NCBI GenBank assembly: GCA_050084515.1 | Contig: CM114273.1 | Span: forward strand, 34,968,001-35,032,000 | Direction of reading: 5' to 3' | Origin: Blasia pusilla | Lineage: Eukaryota > Marchantiophyta > Marchantiopsida > Blasiales | Length of the DNA: 64,000 nt | Part shown: positions 56,200 through 64,000 of the stretch, in pieces | How the letters are laid out: each line of letters begins with the position of its first letter | Numbering within the stretch: the stretch's first letter is position 1 | Program-made: the position numbers and the translations under genes | Notes under the pieces: model-generated | What the model was told of the DNA's origin: nothing | Database searches by the model: none | Seen by the model: the letters and a program-made list of their open reading frames with translations, nothing else

Positions 56200-58237
56200 G
56201 CAAAGATTTGAGGATGATTGATGGTGTTGTTTATTCTACTTTTAAGGAAACAACTATTCAAATAGGATTGTAAGAAGATGATAGAGATGTTTTTTCTTGC
56301 TCTGAAGAGGGAGTTGAAATTCATACTGGTTATTCATTTCGTTTGCTCTTTGCTATCATTCTTTCGTACAACACACCATCTATACTTGGTATGGTGTGAC
56401 AACGGTTCTTAGTTCCACTTACAAAAGATATTTTACATCAAAGACGTGAGGTAGTATGCATTGCTTCTACATATTCTTAGCTTCTAATTTTTGGTTCAAA
56501 TTTTTCGATTGACTTCTGTTATTTCTCTTCACTTTTTGAAATTTTCTTTGTTTATTCTTTCATAGAATTGGAATTCTTGATCTTGCCTTGGATATTCAAA
56601 CTATTAATCTTGCATTATTAGAGATCCATTACCATCTACAAGATCATGGTAAAAGTGTGGCAGATTCCCCGAACTTGCCTCAACCTGACTTTTTAAGTCG
56701 GGATTCATCAATCTTCGCTTAGAGGAAGACGATCTTTGCTATGATCATGATATGCTTTCTCAACATGTTCAGCAAGGAGAGACCCCATTAAATGATGGAC
56801 AACGAGCTATATGGGATGTTTTCCATCTTCTCTTTGAGGAGTTGTTAAGTGATGCGCCACCTTATGTAAGTGCACTTAATATATTCTATGTTATTTGAAT
56901 ATTTTTATCTAATTTTTCTTTTCTTTCAATCTCTTATTTCTAATTATGGTGTTTGTAGGCAAAGTTATTATTTATTGATGGTCCTGGTGGAACCGGAAAA
57001 ACATTTCTATACAATCTTTTTCTTGCTAAGGTGCAAAGCAAGGGTCATATAGTTCTTGTAGTTGCATCTTCAAGGATCGCCGCTTTGTTATTAAATGGAG
57101 GCCGTACAGCTCATTCTTCATTCAAAATTCCGATTCGTGTACACGACTCATTATTTGGTCTCATATGAGAATAATCAAACTCACTAACAACATGAGAGTG
57201 AATTGTTTACAAGGTAACAAAGATTATATAATATGTTCTTGCTTTTTCTATCATATACATTTCTTACTAAAATATACTGATCTTATATTTTTAAAATTCT
57301 TTAGGACAAATGCGACATGATCAAGAAGGATTTGCGAATTGGTTATTCAAGGTTGGCGAGGGTCTAATACCTTTGCATTTTGACCTTGGAGATGATTTTA
57401 AAAATTCTCGATCCGATGAGTGTTAAGAGCCTCAAACTTAATGATTTGATGGACATTGTTTATGGACGTGATATTGATAAGTGGAATGATATTAATTTTT
57501 TGAGGGGTACATCTATTCTTATAATAAAGAATACTACAGTGGATTTTATTAATGCCAAAATAATGTCCCAATTTCCTTGAGAGGTAATTCTAATATTTTA
57601 GCAAATATCATGAATTCATATGATACGATGTTATTTTTTTTCTACTATTATTAGTTGTCCATTTCATTCTATTAATTTTTTCTCTTCTCACTTTTTTAAG
57701 AGTTGATTTGGTAATTTACGATGGGATGAGGTTTGTATACCCAAAAGAATTCTTGAATACATGTTTGCCATCAAGATTACCGTATTTCTTAACTTTGAAA
57801 ATTGAAGCTCCGATCATGCTATTACGGAATATGAATGCAGCAAAGGGACAAGAAAACGAGACTCGCTTGGTGATTGTTGGATTTGGTCGATATGTTATAG
57901 ATGCAGTAATTATGACTGGAAAAAATATTGAAGCTCGAGTGTTTATTCCACGCATTCCATTGATTGCATATGATTTAGGGTTACCTTTTGATTTACGACC
58001 ATTTCAATTTCTTATTCGTCATGCCTTTGCAATGACGATTAATAAGTCTCAGGGTTAAACATTGGAAACCGTTGGTATTTACTTGCCAAATCCACTATTT
58101 TCTCACGGGAAATTATATGCAGCCTTTTCTAGAGGAGGTTCTAGCAAGTCAATTCATATGATGGTTGATAGTGAACATCCACCAAACAAAAATGGTGTTT
58201 ATACTAGAAATGTTGTATATGCTGAAGTGATGCATTA
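56200..58237 (+). pseudogene. Helitron PIF1-family helicase region
   Basis: Starts with the block seen as VYSTFKE, then DDRDVFSCSEEGVEIHTGYSFRLLF. Walker A is GPGGTGKT at 56980-57003 after an intron (donor GTAAGT at 56866, acceptor TAG ending 56958). It continues SSRIAALLLNGGRTAHSSFKIPI. After decayed sequence, 57708-58058 is a well-kept C-terminal part: PIMLLRNMNAAKG, EARVFIPRIPL and AFAMTINKSQG. TAA at 58056-58058 stands where Gln is expected (SQG-Q-TL). Then VGIYLPNPLFSHGKLYAAFSR runs to the final TAA at 58235-58237. The helicase would unwind DNA during rolling-circle transposition. This copy is broken. Confidence 0.8.
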
Positions 58238-58420
58238 AAAAAAATAAAGATAGAATTCTAAAGTTTTACTTTTTCTTCTTTTGGTCTAATGACACTAGAC
58301 TTTTTATTTTATGAATTTATGTTACAATAATATTTTAAAATGAATATAATAGGGATACCATTATACCAAAATATGATTTAAAAAAATTTCTATCCCACAA
58401 AATATGATTTTTTTTCCTAA

Positions 58421-58450
58421 CTGGTGCATTGCACGGGTATTCTTACTCGT
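58421..58450 (+). other. Helitron 3' terminus (palindrome plus CTCG|T)
   Basis: The word CTGGTGCATTGCACGGG followed by TATTCTTACTCGT closely resembles plant Helitron 3' ends, in which a CCCGTGC..GCACGGG hairpin lies ~10 bases before CTAG|T. Two features are worn: the hairpin 5' arm (CTG instead of CCC) and CTCG instead of CTAG. No Helitron coding sequence lies beyond it. Confidence 0.6.
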
Positions 58451-59791
58451 ATGATGGAAACCGATTAGTAGTAGTAAGACGATTTATATTAGTAGTAGTA
58501 AGAAGCATGAAATTGATGTGGTGTTCAACCTAGTAGTTTCACTCTCCACTTTAAAATTATCTATTGCTCGGGTAAATACTTTTGGAACAGTATTGGAAAC
58601 CATCTTAAAAATGATTTATCTACTCTTCCAAACCAAAAATGATTTGAATTTAATCTACTAACTCTTTCGGACTCGAGGGTGGTTATGGATATATATTTTT
58701 AGGGTCTAAGGTATATCCCCCATATGTTTTTAAACTCTAAATTTAGAGTATTTTAAATTCCATTGCCCTTAAATTCTTGAATCTCATGCTGGTTAGAAAA
58801 GCTAATGACCCCACATAGCCCCCCTCTCATCTTTCCATAATTTCTTACACTTTTCACTTAACCCTTTCCTTTTAATTTCCCTTTTTAATTCACTTCCTCG
58901 GAACTTAATTTTTCTTTTGCAAACTTCATTGCACTTCCTTCAGTATTAGCCTTCTTAAATCTAGTGCTAGATGATAAGCTCCAAAGCCCCTCTCCTCATT
59001 CAAATTTCATTTGTACTGTCACTTAAGGTTTTCTTTCCAAGTCCCTTTGACTACACCTCTTCTTCCTTCCATTCACTTTCTCCAACCTTGGAAACTACTA
59101 AACTTCATGGGCCTACTTTCCATAGTATGGTTGATTTAACGCAGCTAGGCTACTAGGGAAGAATTGGACATTAACGCAAGAAGCTCGATCTCCCATGAAA
59201 TATGAGTAAAATAAATTAGACTCCTCTCCATAATGAAATCTATTTATTACTTGAATCCAATCTACATCCAATGTTCATTGAGTATGGTTTATCATTTCAA
59301 CCTATTTATAGATAGTTTTGAACTCTAAAATATACTCTAAAATATGAATTTATGGAAATTTTGACTTGGAGGGTTTTTTAACATTAATTATGAAATGGGA
59401 TCTATGTTTTATTATCACAACCACTGCGTTTTTTTATAAATAGTATTGAAACTCTAATATATACTTGTGATTTATCAAAATTTTGACTTGGGAGGTTTCT
59501 CCGAAAATTAATTATGAAATGGGATTTATGTTTGTTTACCACAACCACAACATTTTAAGGAAGAAATACAAATATGAATTTGACATACTTTTTCAAGTTA
59601 AGAAATCTCAAACCATACAGAATTGAAAAACATCCCATGCAAGGCTTGTGGTAATGGAAAACTAGAGCATGGTTAGGGACTAAATTCCAAGGCATTGAGG
59701 ATGTAAAAACGCTTAGGGTCACAAAAGGAAAAAACTTCACTGCAAGGGGACTATTATTATACAATACAAATTTGGAAACGGTAAACGTAAC
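58451..59791. other. AT-rich spacer between Helitron and F-box gene B
   Basis: No gene recognised. Short frames only. It includes a repeated pair of words (ttttgacttgg(g)aggtt, attaattatgaaatggga, tttatgttt, accacaacca) around 59360-59420 and 59470-59550, an old local duplication. Confidence 0.4.
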
Positions 59792-60208
59792 CTATCGCAT
59801 GAGTTCGAACAGAAAGCTTTCAGTGGCCAGCTTCCTTCCGAGCACTTTCGGCTTTACCAACAAGTGCACGAATGAGCCTAAACTTCGTCTCTCACCGTCG
59901 TCACCTTCATACGGACGGACACGGCCATCAAACTCCAGGGAGTGAGATTCCTGTGACGATGATAAGCTGATACAATCGTGAAGATAACTGCGTGCAGCAC
60001 ATGCTGAGAAATGGGCCTCTTCCCGAGGGAAGTTGTGCTCACGGAACGTGTCCAACAGTCGTTCATTGCTCGCCACACGCTCCACGTCGGGAATGGCAGG
60101 TTGCGGAATCCGTTCGAAGGCTTCCTGTTCTGGAATCGGAGACATGCGTGTAGGAGTAGCGTAACTTCCTGATCCATCGACACGGAGCATCCTCGCAAGC
60201 ACTGGAAG
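59792..60208 (-). other. In-frame open extension behind the stop of F-box gene B
   Basis: Immediately after the TAG of the F-box gene (60209-60211) the same frame stays open for 138 codons to a stop at 59792. The peptide is polar and acidic/basic (PEQEAFERIPQPAIPDVERV; EFDGRVRPYEGDDGERR) with no known domain. The sister gene at 45847 has only eight codons before the next stop. It may be 3' untranslated sequence that is open by chance, a former C-terminal part cut off by a nonsense change, or a readthrough tail. A 106-codon frame in another phase also exists here, so chance is realistic. Confidence 0.3.
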
Positions 60209-61777
60209 CTATGGACAGATATCGGGACGAAGTTCCACGCAGAAGCTCATCGACTCCACGGTTCCGGAATCGAAAATTCCGTCCAGAAGAAGCTCTGTGC
60301 GATCCGGAGTAGAACCTTTCTCAGCAGGAGCAGGCGTGAGGTCGAGCCATTCTCCGGGCCCGGAGCTGGAGAAACGGTAGGACATGATGGAGAGGCCGTG
60401 CTCGACAACGAAAAGAATCTGGTCACCGCTCTCGTCGATCGAAAATGAGTACAGCTTCAAGCAATTCCCCAAGGCTGTTGTTCCAGGAAATTGCTCGCAG
60501 AGTGCTTGTTCAGGTGGTTCGAGTCCCCACGAGCAAAAGTTGTAAGCATAATTTAATCTGTTGAAGAGCTGCGCGGGCATCGCAGAAAGAACTTCCAGAG
60601 ATTGCTGCTCTCTGGGCTTGTCCATCTCGATGCGCAAGGAGAATATGGCGATGCCCCGACATATTTCGTCGTCGTCTACTTCACGCGTAACTATCAAGAT
60701 CCTATCCTCTCTGTGGATTAAAGATCCCTGAAACCGGGAGTATTTCTTGCCAGTGTCTGGATCTCGGAAGAATGTGGTGTCTATGACAGGCCAGCCTCTC
60801 CAACTCTCCATCTTCTTGTCATACTCCCAGAGCGAGAGTAGGACTCCGTCAGCGTTCAGAACTTCGAAGAGTAAGTTGGGATGGTGGGGGGCGATGCTTC
60901 CCCCCTCCAGCGGTCCGAGATGGCAGACATAGCTTACGAAAAGATCTCTGCCCGTGGGGATGCCGGAGCCTTCAGCTCCGACCTTGCGCCATTCATCGAT
61001 TTTGGAATTGAACACGAACGAAGTGTGCTCTGAGTCTCGTAGATATCCGGCTAGATCGCTCTCTTCGATCGCGTGTCCTTCGTCGTCTCTCACGGCGTTG
61101 CGGTTCTTGACGAATTTGCCGATCGCGAGGAGCTGATAATGTGCCGTACCGCCGAAATTGGGGTCTTCGAAATCGAGAAACTCCAACGCAACGATGGAAT
61201 TTACGTCCCTCCAAGCGTCCGGAAATGGCGGCAGCACCCTCTTCACGCCCGTCAAGGCGTTCACCACCAGAACCCGAGGATCGCCCAACGGTTTGTGAGA
61301 ACCCGATTCAGTGAAAAGCAATAATCCGTTAGAGCTTGAATCGCTCATCCAGGTAAATTGATCTAACTCTACGTTCCATTCGTAAATGCCTTCAGCTTTC
61401 CATTCTCCGGTTCGCGAATTGTACAATACCAATGAACAACACGCTAGACCGAACTGGTGGCTGAAAGTGACCCATTTGTCGATGGGCATGTTCCGCTGAG
61501 CCCGCAGTCGATGCGTACTGGGTCGACGCGCAATCTCATCCCACATCTTATTAACTCGGCGGCACTTGAGTAAGCACAAGGGCTGCAAATAAGACATGAT
61601 CATCTGCAGGAGGTGTGGATCATCCGGCAGCTTGTGGACAGGCGCGGGTTCCTCGTGACCACGAACCGCTCGGGATATTGGTGCTGTCGTCGAAGAGATG
61701 AGAGTGGTCTCCACTGCCCTTTCAATATCAGCGTCGTCGATGTTCCTCTTCTTCCCATTCTCCTTCGATTTTCCCAT
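60209..61777 (-). CDS. F-box protein, family 2, member B (522 aa)
   Basis: Paralogue of the gene at 45847-47403, same strand. The ATG at 61775-61777 (MGKSKENGKKRN) is preferred over the in-frame ATG at 61840, because the sister starts at the same aligned place and the lengths then agree (522 and 518 aa). A basic N-terminus is followed by the F-box at ~48-86 (HKLPDDPHLLQMIMSYLQPL, then KCRRVNKMWDEIARRPS). Then come propeller-like blocks: SLVLYNSRTGEWK, SSSNGLLLF, VVNALTGVKRVLPPFP, DFEDPNFGGTAHYQLLAIG, SFVFNSKIDEWRKVG, LSLWEYDKKMESW. The C-terminus has RFSSSGPGEWLDL and LRPDICP. Expected role: substrate adaptor of a cullin-RING ligase; target unknown. No lesion. Confidence 0.85.
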   Translation of the reverse strand: MGKSKENGKKRNIDDADIERAVETTLISSTTAPISRAVRGHEEPAPVHKLPDDPHLLQMIMSYLQPLCLLKCRRVNKMWDEIARRPSTHRLRAQRNMPIDKWVTFSHQFGLACCSLVLYNSRTGEWKAEGIYEWNVELDQFTWMSDSSSNGLLLFTESGSHKPLGDPRVLVVNALTGVKRVLPPFPDAWRDVNSIVALEFLDFEDPNFGGTAHYQLLAIGKFVKNRNAVRDDEGHAIEESDLAGYLRDSEHTSFVFNSKIDEWRKVGAEGSGIPTGRDLFVSYVCHLGPLEGGSIAPHHPNLLFEVLNADGVLLSLWEYDKKMESWRGWPVIDTTFFRDPDTGKKYSRFQGSLIHREDRILIVTREVDDDEICRGIAIFSLRIEMDKPREQQSLEVLSAMPAQLFNRLNYAYNFCSWGLEPPEQALCEQFPGTTALGNCLKLYSFSIDESGDQILFVVEHGLSIMSYRFSSSGPGEWLDLTPAPAEKGSTPDRTELLLDGIFDSGTVESMSFCVELRPDICP

Positions 61778-62925
61778 CACAAGATCTTCCAATCGCCACC
61801 CGGCCCCGGCTATGGCTGTCGAATGTCGACTCCGGTTCATCTACCACTGTGCAGCTCTTGCTCTCGAAACTGCTCGATCCCGTACTATGATCCCAGACGG
61901 TCTACGAAAAGCAGTCGTGTACCTCGCACTTCTTCTCCATCACCTCTCATCGGCCTTCTCCGAAAATTATCGTTACAATCGAGCCCGCTGCTCATGCGCG
62001 GGATCCTATTCAAACATGGTCGGAATCTCGTCCCAACGAACCTTTTCATATTTCGAAGCTCCTAATCGTTTTCGGAAAGTGCGTAGGTCCCAATGCGGGA
62101 ACTCCACGCAGCTGAGGGAACTATGGTAATAATCACCTCACCCAGTTACGCCTTCTGTAGAATAACGAAGACTATCAGCTGACCACCAGGGTTAGAATCT
62201 CTAACGGAAGGTCACTGGTTAGAATCTGTAACGGAAAGTCACCAGTTAGAGCCGATACTCGCTGAGTCGCTTCTGTGCTAACTCGACAATTGGCACTGGC
62301 CACTCGATCGTACGGTCAGAATCTCAAACGGAAATTGGCAGGTGGCTTCTACACGCTGCAACACTAGGGCGTGTAGAAGAACCTGAGATGATGTAGAAAG
62401 CAAATCTGTTAGTGGACAGTGCAAAATGGAAATCGGACGCATCTTGTGTCCAATAGAACACCATCTACGTATGTAATCTTACTGAAGCTGAAATTAAAGC
62501 TGAAAACTATGTCACCGTGTTATCTAGTGCACGAGGAAAGAAAGTTGACACATACCTCGAGGTCTATGAGCTTCTTGCACTAAAATGAGCACAATAAATT
62601 TTAGTGTCGATCCCTCGCAGTCCCTTCGTCGCCTTCTTGAATCTCATCCATCAATGGACTATATTCGAAAGTTCCTAACGACCTTTTCAATTTTGAAAAG
62701 GTCGTTATAATCAATCATTTCACAAGCACAATCGTTTTTTAAATCTAATGTTATAGCATCATATCCATGTATCCACTTGTCTTGTGGGCTTATTTATAAT
62801 CCTCTCAAAAGATCCCACGCTTATTTTAAAAATTATTGAATAAAAAATTAATTTTGGAAGGTAGTTTTTGCGCGTTTCTTCAACAGACAAAACTTGAATA
62901 AGAAAAAGGCTAGAGGGCCATTAAA
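61778..62925. other. Promoter side of F-box gene B and spacer
   Basis: Should contain the leader and promoter of the - strand F-box gene. + strand frames over 61613-62129 are antisense to the gene start and are not called. Around 62190-62240, gttagaatct(c/g)taacgga and ggtcac/agtcac words are repeated twice. No other feature found. Confidence 0.35.
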
Positions 62926-63350
62926 AACAAAGGCCTTAGCCGTCAGCCGCCCACCGCCCGGAGGCCCGGCGACGTCCCTGTTGAAACCAGGTCGGGCCGC
63001 GTGTGAACTGCCCGGCCGCACCGCCCACGGCCTTTCGTCGTGAGTCCGCCACCCGGCCATGTACTGCCTCGCCTCCGGGACCGCTGATTATCGCCGTGCC
63101 GCTTCCCCGACCCACTGTTCCGAAGCCGGCCGATGTATGACTGCCGACGGCCGCCGCGTCCCTACGCTCAGTGACCAGCGACTTTGGGTCCCAGTTCTTT
63201 CGCGTTTGACTTCTTTGACCTCATTCGAATCCGTGCCGGCCTCTCCTACTTCCTCCGACTTGCCGTCCGCCTATTGACCCGTGCAACTTCGCGGGTCTTC
63301 GCCGCCCAACCGGCATTCTTTGTCGAAGCAGCCGGTTGATTCCCGGTTCA
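62926..63350. other. GC- and CpG-rich island in AT-rich surroundings
   Basis: About 420 bases rich in ccggc, cgccg and gcccgg words, abruptly bounded by AT-rich DNA. The style (ccggc-rich leader followed by ttttgaaaatttcc) recalls the leaders of the two hAT-type elements at 21.6 and 25.9 kb. No transposase follows before the window ends. Short frames here are composition-driven. Could be an LTR or leader of another element. Confidence 0.35.
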
Positions 63351-64000
63351 AATCTGAAATTTTTGAAAATTTCCTACGAGAAAATTGGGTTTTTCTAATA
63401 AGTTCTAATAATTATCTTCCAAGAATATTTCTTCTATTTTTATTTGATGCTTTAATTTCAAATGATTGCTCCAAAGGTTCTTCATTTTGTCTTATGGGAT
63501 TGGAGGGGTATGGTTTATTACAAATCTTTTTTTTTAAAGTATATTCTCGATAATTTTGCGGATACGTATTATAATTGGCATCCAAAATCTCCAATGTGCA
63601 CATGGTGAAGAATGAAGGAGCACAAGTGATGTGATTAGAGAGGCGATAGTATCGATGGCTCATATTGCGGGTTACACCATTAGGCAAGAGCAACTCCATG
63701 TCTGGCCTTCGACTATATAACCAACCTCCAGTCACAGATTTTATCTTGTTATGTCTCGAGGTGGATTCAGTACACTAAGGTGATGTGTTGGTTGATGATC
63801 CAACTTGTCTTGGCTTGGTGTGTCAAGCCGCACATACCAACACATACCAAAGATTTAGCAGTTGAGCAAACGGCAAGAATCAAGCAGTTAAGTTATATTG
63901 TGAGGCAAGCCATTGATGGATTTATTTATTTTACAGTGGAAATATTCGATCATTTACATGTGTTTTTGATACTTTCTTGAAAAATATATGCTCATCACTC
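63351..64000. other. Unassigned AT-rich end of the window
   Basis: No gene supported. A 107-codon - strand frame (63412-63735) and a 66-codon + frame (63780-63980) show no domain and may belong to an element that continues beyond the window. Confidence 0.35.

Larger units (their letters stand above)
51558..58449 (+). mobile_element. Helitron, Rep/helicase type, degenerate (~6.9 kb)
   Basis: Rolling-circle DNA transposon of plant type. Proposed 5' end: A|TCTATACTATTA at 51557/51558, matching the usual plant Helitron 5' TC start. Proposed 3' end: the palindrome GTGCATTGCAC (58424-58434), then GGGTATTCTTA and CTCG|T at 58446-58450, one base off the CTRR|T rule. The interior carries, in order, the helitron-like N-terminal block, the Rep HVH motif and a PIF1-family helicase. 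Several in-frame stops and apparent introns of 90-110 bases occur, so the copy is probably non-functional. It inserted in AT-rich debris between two F-box paralogues. Confidence 0.75.

Noticed and set aside
61613-62129. + strand ORFs of ~150 codons overlapping the start of F-box gene B
   Set aside because: Antisense shadow of the coding region and leader. No independent evidence.
1-64000. CRISPR array, bacterial operon or prophage
   Set aside because: No regularly spaced identical short repeats with unique spacers, no Shine-Dalgarno-led gene clusters. All supported genes are plant-type.

Overview
This window looks like nuclear DNA from a land plant. It has intron-like splice sites, large F-box/kelch-like families, a plant-type Helitron, hAT transposases and much decayed retroelement sequence. 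A bryophyte, possibly a liverwort, is a guess from the look of the F-box family and of one reverse-transcriptase fragment. There are no rRNA genes, convincing tRNAs, CRISPR arrays or bacterial operons. Most open frames here are noise. About ten loci show real coding ancestry, and several of those are broken.

Layout. 0-6 kb: a decayed member of an unnamed Ser/Arg-rich family (489-1580), then empty sequence with one promoter-like spot near 3.8 kb. 6-7.3 kb: an array of 51-bp units in direct and inverted orientation, each carrying a TGAGTCA core. 8-12 kb: AT-rich repeat debris with a decayed LINE-type reverse-transcriptase fragment (10.66-11.23 kb). 13.46-14.41 kb: the intact paralogue of the first gene. 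15-21.5 kb: AT-rich debris, a ~1 kb dispersed repeat nearly identical to one at 38.3-39.3 kb, and LTR/gag-like relics. 21.6-30.5 kb: two related hAT-type elements in tandem. Each has a C/T-rich low-complexity leader, a broken transposase and a conserved pair of hairpins downstream.

33-40.3 kb (+ strand): three F-box paralogues, one apparently intact, one with two frameshifts and one heavily eroded. 41.4-43.8 kb: two unrecognised ORFs that may be exons of one gene. 45.8-47.4 kb and 60.2-61.8 kb (- strand): two intact members of a second F-box family, 518 and 522 aa, both ending in the same peptide. About 13 kb lies between them: retroelement debris and a ~6.9 kb autonomous-type but degenerate Helitron (about 51.56-58.45 kb) with Rep HxH and PIF1-helicase motifs, introns and recognisable termini.

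The genes do not form a pathway. The picture is birth and death of F-box substrate adaptors (presumed SCF ubiquitin-ligase subunits) inside transposon-rich DNA. Several stops in the hAT and Helitron ORFs sit where glutamine is expected (CAR to TAR), as cytosine deamination would produce. I found no clear new system. The best leads are the covarying double hairpin of the hAT pair, the palindromic TGAGTCA array and a 138-codon in-frame extension behind an amber stop at 60.2 kb.
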